From Pyxicephalus adspersus (taxonomy: Eukaryota; Chordata; Amphibia; Anura; Pyxicephalidae): DNA of 64,000 bases. Position numbers and translations under genes: made by a program. The notes under the pieces were generated by a model. That model ran no database searches, was not told the origin of the DNA, and saw only the letters and a list, made by a program, of their open reading frames with translations. Positions 49,230 through 61,137 of the stretch are shown in pieces. The stretch is from the NCBI RefSeq assembly GCF_032062135.1, contig NC_092861.1, positions 122,300,623-122,364,622 on the forward strand. The letters are read 5' to 3'. Numbering within the stretch: position 1 is the first letter of the stretch; each line of letters opens with the position of its first letter.

Positions 49230-49290
49230 CCGTAGTACCCTACGCGTTTCACCATAGTGGGCTTCCTCAGGGGTAGTGATAGGTCAATAA
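49230..49290 (-). ncRNA. Hammerhead-ribozyme-like motif, copy 3 (best preserved)
   Basis: Minus strand: core CTGAGGA (49270-49264), one A, stem II GCC with GGT (G-T wobble at the base), GAAAC (49250-49246), palindromic ACGCGT (49247-49242), then A (49241), giving a GUA cleavage triplet. Stem I pairs TACCC (49275-49271) with GGGTA (49240-49236). Beyond an internal loop TTGACC pairs with GGTTGA with two G-T wobbles. The flanks TACCC and GGGTACTACGG are shared with copy 1 (13795-13847), so these two belong to one element family. All universally conserved core bases are intact. The extra A before stem II is the one departure from the textbook form. Confidence 0.6.
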
Positions 49291-49438
49291 AAAGTTCTCT
49301 ATGTTTACATACGGGGTTCAGGTGATCTAAATTTAAAAACATAAATGTAGGGGTTCAATACACTGCAATGTTCAACATTGAACGTTAAATGAATGTTATG
49401 AACCCCAATTTAAAGAGGGTAAGCCACATTTTTTAAGT

Positions 49439-50542
49439 CAATCAGGTTTAGATGATTTAGGGATAAGGGACCTGGCTTTGTCAAAAGAGAAGTCTGAACT
49501 GTTGGGCTCCAGATTAAAGAAGTGGAATTTGCTACAAAAAAGAACGTCAGCTTCACACTTTCGTGATCGTCAGACAATTGCTTGTGCATCTTGTGGAAAT
49601 TGACATTTGCTTCTATACTGACATGAGTGGTCTGATGATGGAGTTAGGTGGTCAATACATACCAGAGCAGTGGAGATTGTTCATAGACTCGAGCAAAGCA
49701 AGTTTAAAAGCTGTATTGCTGCATAAAGGTAACAAAAAACTTTTTGTTCCTCCTGCTCATGCCAAGGGAATGAAAGAGCCATAAGACTCTATGGAGGTCA
49801 TTTTGAAATTGATTAACTATTCAGAACACAAGTGGAACGTTTGTGGTGACCTGAAGGTGGTGGCACTCCTTGGCCTGCAATTGGGATATACAAAATATAT
49901 GTGCTTTCCGTGCCTGTGGAACGTGATGACAGCAACCATTACAAAGTGAAAGAATGGCTACCCAGACCTGAAACACACTGTAGGCCAGTACAACATGAAG
50001 CATAAATCACTCATTGAAAGTTTACCTTCTGCCACTTCATATTAAACTTTGATTAATGAAAAACGTTGTCGTTGCAGTATCTGAAGGACAAGTTTGAAAA
50101 AGTAATAACAGATGCTAAACTGAAAGCAGGCATTTTTGTTGGTCCCAGAATCCGCAATTTGATGTGTGATGCTACATTCATAGACATTCAACCCACTTGA
50201 ACTTTCTGCTTGGGATTCATTTGTGCTAGTTGCAAAAAACTTTCTGGGCAACCAGCGAGCTGAAAACCGTGCTGAACTCATGAACAACATGCTAACAGCA
50301 TACCATCAACTTGGCTGCCGAATGTCACTTAAAATAAATTTTTTACATTCCCATCTGGACTTCTTTCCACAAAAATTGTGAGTGATGAACAAGGGGAGAG
50401 GTTCCACCAGGACACTTCTGTTATCGAAACAAGATATCAAGGCCGGTGCAACCCCAACTTGATGGGGGACTACTGCCGGTTTCTGCAACGGGAGACATGG
50501 GAGAACCACAAATGTAAAAGCAAGTGCTTGAAACACTTCTAA
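49439..50542 (+). pseudogene. Multicopy mobile-element-type protein, copy A (middle to C-terminus)
   Basis: A decayed coding region recognisable over about 1.1 kb in changing frames. In order it shows DLALSKEKSELLGSRL (49460-49530), PEQWRLFIDSSKASLKAVLL (49669-49728), HKWNVCGDLKVV (about 49830), GYTKYMCFPCLW (about 49885), KAGIFVGPRIRNLM, WDSFVLVAKNFLGNQRAEN, and SDEQGERFHQD with ETRYQGR near the end. The stop is TAA at 50540-50542. At least six frame changes and one in-frame stop make it non-functional. It is homologous to copy B at 53606-54760 over the shared middle part. I remember this family as a repeated uncharacterised gene in many animal genomes. The conserved acidic residues (FIDSS, DLK, DEQGE) would suit an RNase-H-like transposase, but that is inference and I cannot name the superfamily. 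Confidence 0.7.
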
Positions 50543-53220
50543 AGGGTACATGTGTGTTGAACAAGGACTAAGGTGAATTATGTGTAATGGTATATGTTGT
50601 TGAAGCATAAAACTATGTTTTTGTAATGTCATGGAACTATGAGGCAAAAGTTAGTTATGTATAGAGATTACATAGTAATTGCGTAACGAGAGAATGTAGC
50701 TAATCACGTCTATATGCATATTTAACTTAAGATCCTAAAGTCCTAGGCAGAATCAGACTTCAGATTTGGATTATGCGCACTTTATTTAGTATAGGACACA
50801 TGGATTAGACCAAGTAGCAGGCAATATTAATTTTTTTGTAATGCAGTGAATTATTTTCTAACACCAGAATCCAAGCCTGACAGATGTAGCAGTGAATCAT
50901 TCAGGCCTTGCATTTGTGCTATACTAGGCATTTCCTAAATGGAATATTCCGCTGTAAAACCTGGAGAGACCCAACTGTATTAGTGAACATCACTAGCTGA
51001 TTTATAATTGCATTAAGATAGCATAGCCAATTCAAAGCTGCTTCCGATTTATTGAGCATCTGTAAATTTAATTTGTTCACTTAGAGTGCCCTGTAAAGCC
51101 ACCCAATGAACTTTCTAAATAGACTGCTGTAAATGGTCCTTGTATCAAGTAGTATAACATAAAAATGAATGATTCAAAAGAACTCAGCATTTAGTGAAAT
51201 AAGGACTGTAAAAAAATATCAAGAAAAAATCATTACAAGCATTTTTTTTTTGATTAATTGGCAATGCATGAAATCCCTATACAGACTGATGTATGGAGAA
51301 ATTACACATTTCTGGGTATATACAGACCACATTGGCTAATATAATACATACATTAACACAAACATGATACTTTTTAGAAAACAGAATTTTTTTTTGCAGA
51401 AAAATAAAAGATATAACTTTCAGAATATGCATTAAATATATCTTACAATATATATAATATATGATAATAAATATAAGCACAAAAGTAAAGAAGTACATTT
51501 ATACAGAATTATTATTTACTCAAGATAACATTTTGCAACTATTTTACTATAACAAATATATTATCTTATATATTATGTATATGAGTCTTGTAGCAGTTTG
51601 AAAAATTAACAATTAGGATGACAGAAAATGATCTACTCAAGTCTTCTCTAGTGATAAATTTTTTTATTATAGGCAATAAAGTACACAAAAATGCCAATTT
51701 CTTAGACTTTACCTTTTCAGTCCTTTGTGTTGTCCAGAATGACACTATAATCCAAAAACGGGTTATAGGAATATTTGTCTTCATGTTTGCTCTCTCTCCT
51801 GTGTCACACCATGATGTTTTTAATTCTCTCAGATGAGCCCCTTTCTATAAACTATTCCTTGTATATTCCAGGCCTTTCAAATCAGGGTGGAGGTAGGTCC
51901 AGAAGAGCTCCATTGAACGACCGCAGACAGTGTATCATCTCTTGTGTTTCTTAGTTTTAATGTAGCCTTCGTATTCTTAAAAGAAGGGAAATGCTGACCC
52001 ACCAAATAACCTTAGAGCGTAAGGTTTTCCACTCCTCTAAGTGTTAAATGAGAAAGAGATTATTGGCATAGAGGGAAGAAATCTGACCAGTGGAATAATC
52101 ACTGCAGTCCAGCTTACCCCTATACCTCTCTGCTTCTTGTTCTCTCTGTTCGAGGCCCCAGCTGATTCAGTCTGCATCCGTCCATACATAAATCATTCCC
52201 CTTATTCTATTGGTTACATGGTACATGGCAAGTATTGATTTTTTCCCTTGCAGAAAAACCTATGATTTCTTTTCTTTAAACTAAGGAAACAAGTAGAATT
52301 TCTATGAAGAAATGCTTTTTCCAGATCTATACAAATTACATTAAAGATGTATTTTCTTTCTTAACCTCTGCGACTTATCTTAGCATGATGGGTATACGCA
52401 CAGGTGTAACATTTATTTACGGATAATATATATTTCATCTAGTATTTACATGCTTTGGTACAGTGTATGTAAGAAATAAACACAAGAGCTTGGAAATTTG
52501 CTTACAAATCCAAGAAAGTCAAAGATAAATGTCATAGTCACTATAATAATCAATATATATATAGCATAGATTGGCTAAGGATTCAAATCAAAAATGCATT
52601 GATAACACTTAATTCCAGAGGGTACAGCATGTTCACATCAATAGAAGAGCCGGCATTCTTTTTATTACATAATTTATACACATTTGATAAGAGATTTTAG
52701 TAAAGAATTAATTCCATTCAAAATGTATATTTCATAATCACCCTAAATGCTTTTATATATCGGGATAATTAATAGGAATGTTTGCACCCCTAACCTCCCA
52801 TACATGAATATAATTAGGGTACATATTTGCCTGGGTTTTTTTGTAATATAAAAATGTCAATTTCCTTTTCTTTTTTGGTTTTACTTTTTTAGATCAGAAT
52901 TTATTTTGTACTAAATAAAAAGTACATTTTTGTTTCCAGTCATCTATTTTTTCATACTATTTTTTCTTCTGTTATTTGTAGTTTGGACCTCTAGTTTTCT
53001 ATTTTAATAGTGTTTTAGGCAACCCATGAGTGCCACATCTATATCAAACCTTTACAATACAAATGGATTTTTAACGCACATCATTTTAAACCTATAAGCA
53101 TCAATTAATCATAAAAGTATAATTTATTGTCAATTTAAAACAAGGAAATATTCCATAGACAAAAGATCAGAGTATCGAATTTTTGATGAAAGTATTATAA
53201 TGATTGTCCTATTTTCATTT
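50543..53220. other. No feature recognised between the two pseudogene copies
   Basis: AT-rich. Open frames at 51566-51784 and 51618-51836 are opposite-strand shadows of the same low-complexity stretch. No terminal repeats linking the two copies were seen. Confidence 0.45.
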
Positions 53221-53260
53221 CTTGACGCGTTTCACAACACATATTGCTTCCTCGGGAGCA
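53221..53260 (-). ncRNA. Hammerhead-ribozyme-like motif, copy 4 (damaged core)
   Basis: Minus strand: CCGAGGA (53255-53249) where CTGAGGA is expected, so the invariant U of the core is changed to C. Then one A, stem II GCAAT with GTTGT (five pairs with wobbles), GAAAC (53233-53229) and ACGCGT (53230-53225), with C next, giving GUC. Stem I is poorly paired. Stem II differs in sequence from the other copies but still pairs, which argues for shared structure. This copy should be inactive. Confidence 0.4.
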
Positions 53261-53605
53261 TGGGACACCAAGTATCAATTGTTAAAACCTCTTTCCGTTG
53301 TAAGTCAACTAGGACCAATAACACTCAAAACAGAAACAATTTTGAACAAATTTTTTGTTGACTTAAATTTTTAAGCTTCTTTACACTAAAATAGGTATGC
53401 TGATTCTGAAAGTGCAGTTAGTTTTCTTCTATCATGTCAGTTTTTTTCTCTACCACTTATATTAATACGATTACTGTAGCGTGGATTTGTAAAGGCTATT
53501 CATTTACACACAAGACAGTGTGGTCAGAGGTTGTGTGCTGCTCTATGTAGTGAATAGGCAAAATTTATTTTTCTACTTACAGACCTCTTTCCTTTCTTTC
53601 AGATC

Positions 53606-54760
53606 ATGTCTGGCTCTGCTGTTTCTCATCGTAAGTGCCTAAACAACCCTGATTCATTTTGTTATATCTGTGGCGGTTTCACCATTCCCAGTCAAAGGGC
53701 GAACATCAGCACATTTGTAGAGCAAGCCTATTTGGCATATTTCAAAGTTAAACTTGGTGATCAAGATAAATCTTGGGCCCCTCATAAGGTGTGCAACAAT
53801 GTGTCGAGGGTTTACGGATGTGGACAAAGGGTACACCTAATAAGATGCCATTTGGTGTACCTATGGTTTAGCGAGAGCCAGGAGATCATTTCGGTGACTG
53901 TTACTTTTGTATAGTGAAAACTTCAGGAAATAACAATAAAAATAAATGTAACATAGAATATCCTAGTCTACCATCGGCTATACGCCCAGTGGCTCATTCA
54001 GATAAAATCCCAGTGCCGTTTTTCGTTACACTACCCTCTGTTGAAGAACATGATTATGGTGATGAACTGGGTGAAAACAATGATGAAGAGTTTGAAATTG
54101 AAGAGGACTCTGTTCCTAAGGGATTTAATCAGCATGAGTTGAGTGATTTTGGACTATCGAAGAAGGCTTCAGAACTCCTATCATCAAGACTGCTTGTAAA
54201 AAAACTTACTTTAAAAAGGAACAAAGCTATCGTACCAGAGACATTGCATTTCCGCAGTACTTAAGAACTGACAGTGGCTTTGTATATTGCCATAACATAC
54301 CTGGTTTAATGAAGGAATTGGGAATTCCAATCTATAACTCAACTCAATGGCGATTATTCATCTATAGCTCAAAGCAGAGCTTAAAGTGTGTCCTCCTTCA
54401 TAATGGCAATATATTTGGGTCAGTCTCAGTTGGCTATTCAGTTTCTCTTTGTGAAGAATATGCAGACATAAAGAGAGTCATTGAGTTCACCAACAAAATT
54501 GGGTCATCTGTGTTGACTTTAAAATGGTATGCTACACCAAGTATCCCTGTTATGCATATGGGACAGCAGAGCTCGTGAGAGGCATTGGGTGGAAAGGAAA
54601 TGGCCTTCAAGATCTGCCCTAAAACCAGGTGATCCAAACAATCTACATGAGCCACTTGTTTATAGAAAGAATATTATAGTCCCGCCTCTGCGCATGAAAC
54701 TGGGTCTGATGAAGCAGTTGGTTAAAGCTTTGCCAACTGAAGGAGACTGTTTTTTTTTTT
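53606..54760 (+). pseudogene. Multicopy mobile-element-type protein, copy B (N-terminus to middle)
   Basis: Starts with ATG at 53606, directly after a pyrimidine tract TTTCCTTTCTTTCAG, so the intact gene probably has an upstream intron. The N-terminus holds CYIC (residues about 19-22), then GDQDKSWAPHKVC. After a frame shift near 53780 come MPFGVPMV, a TAG where the reading suggests a tryptophan, REPGDHFGDCYFC, and SLPSAIRPVAHSDKIPVP. The Cys and His pairs could bind zinc. An acidic stretch follows (54040-54120), then DFGLSKKASELLSSRL. After another shift comes QWRLFIYSSKQSLKCVLL, then a small deletion and the block WDSRARERHW to LGLMKQLVKALPTEGDC. Homology ends at a T-rich tract (54752-54764). 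It complements copy A, which lacks this N-terminus, but the overlapping part differs, so the two are separate insertions. Confidence 0.75.
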
Positions 54761-55611
54761 TTTATTCAACATTTGCTGATTGTGGTTCACCTGTCCCAAC
54801 AGGATCTTTTGTTGATTTTTATGCAGTTATCTCTGTGACTGCTAACTGTCTTTCATTTTTTTTTGCTTCCTGTTTTAAAGTTAAAAAAGAAAAAAAAGAA
54901 AGAGTGGGTGAAACCTTGTAATACCCGGTAATGCCTAAAATATACCCTTAAACTATTCATCCCCTGTGTTAGTGTGCAAACATTTTTGGGGAGATATTAT
55001 TATGCCTAATTTTTGCTACTTTAAATCATACAGAATTCTGATTTAAATAATAAAATTACAATCCTAATTTCAATGTTTTACAAATAAGGAGATTACACAT
55101 AGCTGTGAAGTTTCCAATCAAAATGATATATCTAAACACTGAATTGCAAACAGGGCCAAAGCCAACCCTCCAAAAGTTTTAGTTTGTTTCACAGGGACTG
55201 CTGAAGGTTACCCCCAGTCATTCTACTTCCTTTGTCAGTAATCTCTGCAAAACAAATGACATGAAATTACATGGCACAAGCTTCAGCCTCTGAGATCTGG
55301 GTGCTGCAGAATACATCAAACTCAGTTTAAAGAAAATTGAGTGAATTTTCTGACATTTGCACAGTTGCAATATTTAGTAGATCCTAGTGTTACCTAATTA
55401 AATTGTCTGGATTACTAATGCCTAGGTTAGCAGTTCCCGAACCTCTACACTGAATGGCATTCTTAGTACCCTGGATATTTTTCAAGGCACTCCTGGGTGA
55501 AAACTAGGTATTACTGACAATGCAGCCCAACACATATGATGTATTCCTCCAGAACATGCCTTACCAAAAGGACCCATCAATGTAGGCCCTGTATTCATTT
55601 TAGGACACAAT
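54761..55611. other. No gene recognised
   Basis: T-rich and A-rich tracts (T14 near 54751, A-rich near 54885) after the pseudogene. The stretch 55425-55600 is less AT-rich and may be an old repeat. Confidence 0.45.
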
Positions 55612-55806
55612 GGGCCTGATTTAGTACTGTGCTCCAAAACTGGAGAAGATGCACTTTCATCAGTGAACCTGGGTAATCCAGAAAACTTGGAATGGATCTG
55701 GTTCAGGATTGAAAACATTTGCTAACAAATAGCAAATGACTCTTAGAAATCCATTTCAGGGTTGCTGGATCACCCAGGTTCACTGATTAAAGTATATCTT
55801 CTTCAT
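55612..55806. mobile_element. Palindromic MITE, family P1, diverged copy
   Basis: Starts GGGCCTGATTTAGTACTG. The inner arms GGTAATCCAGAAAACTTGGA and GTTGCTGGATCACCCAGG surround GCTAACAAATAGCAAATGAC. The right outer arm has been lost after ATCTTCTTCATGTCC. Confidence 0.85.
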
Positions 55807-56688
55807 GTCCTATAAATAACACAATTGGAAGCAGAGGATACAAAAGTAAATACCAAATCCTAATTATACACACTACACAACTTCTGGCCTGCTTGTGCCA
55901 CAAAACACAGTCCTAAATGGGTAACTAATCAATCTGCCCATCCATCCTCTGCCACACGTCCTACTTTGGCTTCTCCTGGTTGGTGTTCATTGCCCACAGC
56001 CTTGTCCAAGGAACATGGTTCCTCAGGCATGCCTTGTTGTGAAGCCTATACTTTGTTACTGCATCCATTTCTCATTGCTGCCCATGGTATGATGGGCTTT
56101 AGGCATAGTACAGCACACTGAATGCCACTCACAGGGATATAACTTGCATGTCTTATGTGATAAATGCAATAAATTTGCATATTTATCATACAGTATCATA
56201 CACTAATAGCCTAAAATGCTATGTGAACTATCAATGCTACCCCAAGAATTCTAAAAGTTTAACTTAAAAGTGAGGAAAAAAGACACACACTGGGCTCATT
56301 TTCCCCTTTTATTGGCATTGTTATTGCTTACTGTTTTGAATGTTAGAATTGATGGCTACACTTTGTACCCTAGGTTTGTAATAAAGTCAAAACATTTCTT
56401 GTATTTTTAGATAAAAATAGGTACTACCATACCTGAGTTATATTCGAGTACATGCAGTATCATTTTAGCATGTTTTCTGCTACCCTTTCCATTTTGATTA
56501 AATAGATGTATTGTATTTCTAAATGGAACAATGTTTTTAACCTACATACAGTATATATGTAAAAAAACAAATAAAAAATATGTATATGTTTATAATAGAA
56601 CATGATGGTACTGTAACAGGAAAATAGAGATAAAGTTATGAAATAAAGGCTGTTTGTGAAACCTGACTGGCTTTAACGAAAACCTGTA
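55807..56688. other. No feature recognised
   Basis: Mostly AT-rich. The segment 55880-56110 has a more even composition with no motif. Confidence 0.45.
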
Positions 56689-57159
56689 CAGGTAATCCCC
56701 CGGGTACATATGAGATAGGGTAGTACCTACTGTAGGTTTGTTGAATCTGAATGTAAGTCAGAACAGGTTAATCATTTTAATAAATGGAATTAGGACAGAT
56801 GTTTGTCTTAACATATTATAAGGCAGTGTGGTTTCAGTTCCTGTATAAAATCCTCACTGTGAGTTAATCATAAACAAAGCAAAAAAAAAAAAACTTTATG
56901 GAGCCTAGGCATTCATTAACTTCTGGAGCAAGCTGTGCTTTGATATGCAAAAGTAAACAACTGCATAGTTTGTCTTGGTCAATAAAGGGTTACAAGGGCT
57001 TGCAGAACAGTAAAAGATTTCTTCTGCAAGTCATGCAAACCTGCCCCCTCCCCCCTTAAGCCTCCATCCTGCACACCAATGAGCAGGGAAACCCTGTGCG
57101 TATCTAGGAATTGTCCTTATATCGGATGTCGGATGTCCTTAACTCGAGGACTACCTGTA
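56687..57159. mobile_element. Tigger-like (Tc1/mariner) non-autonomous element
   Basis: The element is 56689-57157 (469 bp). It starts CAGGTAATCCCCCGGGTACA and ends ACTCGAGGACTACCTG, so the terminal inverted repeats begin CAGGTAGTCC or its variant. TA stands on both sides (56687-56688 and 57158-57159), the target duplication of the Tc1/mariner group. No transposase frame is present. A13 lies inside at about 56880-56892. Confidence 0.75.
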
Positions 57160-58901
57160 CTAAGATGTATTCTAAAAATGTTAGTTGCCTAGCTTTCCCT
57201 TTTTTCTGTATTTTCTAGAACTAGAAAAAACATTCTGATCAGGAAAGTCAGGGTAGCGTCAGAGCCCTCAAAGCAGATCTTGCATTAGGATGCAGTCTAC
57301 AGTTTCTGTCCACACACTGCATTAAAGCTGAAATCCAGATGACGTCAGTGTCTGTGAGATTTGTCAAATCAGGTGTATATGTAACGAATATCGGATATCA
57401 TGTCAGTGGGGCCCATGGGGTGTAGGATGTGTCAATGCCTTCCACCTTAAAATTTCCAAAGTGTTTTTTTGTTTGCTTAACGAAGCACTTTGACTAAACG
57501 GACCTTGCATTTTAGTGTAATGTCCATTTTATTCTTGTTCCAGGTCAGTGATTTACAAAGTAAATAAACTAGAAAAAGGACAAGTCTGCAATTGGAAGTT
57601 TCTTTTGTGAATGTTAGAGGTACTAGATCTTCAGAGTTTCTAATCTCTACAACAAATGAAAATTCATGGAGCTCAATCGACAAGCTATGAGTGGCTTAGA
57701 AAAAAGGATGACCTAGCAAAAATTGGCAAACTCTTTTTTCTTATCACAAATAATAAATACATTTTGCTTTTGCATTGCAACAAACCCAAAGCAAGGCTAT
57801 TTAAATTTGATGAATTCAAAGTACTGCTTAGCAACCAATGTTCTATCTCACATAATTATTTTTTCTGCTAGTTTCCAAGTAAGTGCCTGTGACAATTACC
57901 TCTGAGAGAGTCCACAAATCCGTGTGGTCATTAGGACAAGGTTGATGAGATTCGCATACATGACAGAAAGATGCTAAGAATAATTTTTTATATTTAATTC
58001 ACCAGCTGGAGAAGGATCTTGTGGTAAGAATTACAAATTAGAATTATGCTGATCCTTTGTGACAACCATAAGATGAAGTAACTGTTAAACTTCTGATATC
58101 ACAAATAAATCTCAAGAAAGTAATAATACTGCTTTGTGGAGGAAGTCACAGCCAGTAAACCCCAACCATTTGGAAAAAATATATTGAAACCCAAGAATAT
58201 TCTTCCTATTTATAACAGCATCTTCCAGACATCAACCATAAAAATGCACTGGTGATCATAGTTGGCATATTTTAATACAGACAAAACTTTTCTATGTAAG
58301 TTAGCTGTTTGATACAAATTCTTTTCTACCAGCAACATTATACAGTATTATTTGCATATTTTTTTTGATACGGAGTTTCAGGACTTTTTTTTAATGTATG
58401 TTGTGTTTTCTTACCTTTTCATGTATTGTTTGTATCTGATCATTTACAGAGTGGATGTTCATTTTTGTCTCACTTAATTATTCTCTTTTGAGAAATATTG
58501 AGTGTTGGTCCCACTTACACATGTTTTTTTAATATATTATGTGAATGCCTGTTCTATAGTATAGTAATAGTATACAGTATATATTTTAAATATAATAATC
58601 CTATTATTATATCCGATTTTTTTTTGCCCTCTGTGGATCATCTGTGATTTGGGTTTCTATCTTGTATATGCAGGTTTTTAGTATGTTTATTTATTGCCCT
58701 AGTGGTTAAAGTCAATGGATATATGAAATACCGATCTTCACATATTATTTAATCATGTAAAACCATTACCAAATCCTCATAAAACTCAAATATTCTAGTT
58801 TGTAGCACATAAATATATCACTAAATAAATGTTACATTTCTGTTAAGTATGATAAATGCCCTTCCTCCATTTACTTAAAAAATGGATATAGAAAAAGCCT
58901 C
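57160..58901. other. No gene recognised
   Basis: Open frames at 57477-57683 (minus) and 57656-57871 (plus) show no motif. The sequence is otherwise AT-rich with poly-T tracts. Confidence 0.45.
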
Positions 58902-59027
58902 CCTGTAACTGCAAAGCATTAACTCTGTTATTCAATTTCTTTGTAACTATAATCATCAACTCTTCATCAACAATTAACTCTCTGTAACCATAATCCCAAC
59001 ACGAATCCTCTCTGTAATCCTAACACT
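58902..59027. repeat. Degenerate tandem repeat, CTCTGTAAC-containing
   Basis: Four or so imperfect units built around TCTCTGTAACCATAATCC and ATTAACTCT. Unit length varies from about 24 to 37 bases. It abuts the GC-rich inverted repeat that starts at 59026. Confidence 0.55.
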
Positions 59028-59302
59028 AAGGTTATGTCTACATGGTAAGACTGCACGATGCATGAACTAGTGCTGTACATATAGCGCCATTCTGCTCTAT
59101 CGAGAGGGGAGGGGGAGAACGAGCAAGCGGCACCCTGCTGCGCATTCTCTGCTTCACCTGTATTGAGGTCGTTCATCGTTTGTGAATCTGCCAGAATGGA
59201 TCCATGAACGACATCGGACAGAAGCTGTACACACGGCAGATTTTTGCCAGCCCTGAAGCGATAATTGAACAAAAATCATCTGACGTGTGTACGTAGCCTA
59301 AG
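59026..59302. mobile_element. GC-rich element with short terminal inverted repeats
   Basis: The left end CTAAGGTTATGTCTACATGG and the inverse of the right end (CTTAGGCTACGTACACACGT) match at most positions. The interior is rich in CG and contains GAACGAGCAAGCGGC and GTCGTTCATCG. It stands out sharply from the AT-rich flanks. A non-autonomous DNA transposon is the likeliest reading; the superfamily is not clear. The 101-codon minus-strand frame here is an artefact. Confidence 0.6.
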
Positions 59303-61137
59303 TCTTGAGTCTGACTAGGAATAGACAGCGTGGGTTACCTGGCCACCACTTTACTACAGGTGTTCAACTGGTGAAGACGCAGAGAGAGGTACAAGGATGG
59401 TGGTTGATTTACTTTCTTTTTCTGTGTGCTTCTGTCAATGGTTACCTGTGAAAGACATTGGAGCTGTTAGCCAGATGCCTGAAGTTTTGTATTCATGTTA
59501 TGTACTACGCCCAGGGTAAACTGTTTCTATGTTTCAGGGGGAATGGGCAGAAACCTCTGCACAGGCTAAATGTCTAAAGCTGCATGTCCTTTTGTCAAGA
59601 GGCCTTACCTCCCTCCATACACACAATACAAACTTTCTGTAACTTGGTGGCCTTGACCTACTGGCTAAGAGCAAATGGTGCCCTTGACATCACTGGGATA
59701 CCCTCCTATTTTTAATATCTTGGGCTGAAAAGTTCCTCATGACCACCCCCCCAGTGAACATGGAGTTCAGCTTTCTCAATTCCTCACAACCCCAGTAATT
59801 GTATGTGGCAACCATATTCTCTGTCTTGCTTGACTCTATTACTCACAGTACTCTTACCCTCTTTTTGACCTGGAACAGAAGCGAATGTCCACAAAAGGGT
59901 CAGTTTACCCCTTCTCTTATACTTAGGGCATTTTTTATTCATTCAGTCTGGCAAACACTTGCAACACAGTTTCCAAATTCAAAACTTAAATGCATCTTAG
60001 TAATTTGAGTGAGGTACTCTCCTCTAATAGCTTAATTGCTAAAAGCTAAAAATCACCTTACTTCCTACATGTCCTGTGGCTACCCCATCCCATTATTATG
60101 CTGGACTAGAAATGAGAAATTCTAAAGATGCCCTGTTACACCCCTGCAAAGAAGTTCATTTGTACCTGCGAAACTAGACATCTGTGAAAAATCGTTTACA
60201 TGTAAATTTGTTCAAAATGATTATGACTTTACTAGTATATCGCTTCTGACTTCTTTGGACTGGAAAACATGCAATTATATGTAAAGTAAAGCCTGATAAT
60301 ATTTTGTACATTACCACATTGCATGTTGGATGCATTCTCATTATTACATGTCATTTAAATAGATGTTCTGGGTCTTTGTCTGCCAGGCAGATGCAGATCT
60401 GGGCACTGAGATATACATCCTAATTCTCAGTGCTTCAGGAGGGTGATGATCTTTTTCTATGTGCCAATACTGGTGTTGAAACAACAAATGATTGGACTTT
60501 AGATGGGCAACAGCTTTTCTGTTCATTTTTCATTATTTTAGTTTTCACAAATCTGCAATGGAGTATATTGTGATATGTTTCTGTCACAGAGATCAATATA
60601 TATCCTGGGGTATCACTACTGGTGGTGCAGAGGTGGCAATTACTCCTGGAACTATGAAGGTGAAGGGCTCCTGTATTTACCAGCTGTGTGGTGCCACTAC
60701 ATTCCAAACCAAATAAAGTTGAATTTTATTCCTGATATATCCCATTCCCCTTTTCTTTTCAGCTAATTAAAGTGTATACAGTATATATCTTCAATTACTT
60801 TTAGTTTTAAATAGAATGGGAAAAGATTAGAACCCCATCAGTTTGTACTTTTATTCAGGGTTATGTTAGAAGAATGTACCCTTACTTACTGATATAGGGG
60901 AATGACAAAAATCTGCAACAGGAAAACGGACAGCAATAAAAAGCTAACATGGACTCTTGCATTCTCCTACTTAAAAAATTCTGCGAGTACAGGAAAATAA
61001 CTGTTGTTGTGCCACACATATATACGGTTCGCACATGCAAATATAGCTACTACCACAGTTGTAGTGGTACAAGTGTATTTTCAGATTGGAATTTCAAAGC
61101 ATCTGTAGTGAGCTTTACCTACCTAATTTCAAATGCA
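59303..61137. other. No gene recognised
   Basis: Open frames at 60435-60716 on both strands overlap, and neither shows a family motif. The plus-strand frame contains ITTGGAEVAITPGTMKVKG, which looks protein-like but is unassigned. Confidence 0.4.

Noticed and set aside
60492..60716. 74-codon plus-strand open frame after TTATTTTAG
   Set aside because: Parts look protein-like, but an equally long frame is open on the other strand and no family or donor site is evident.
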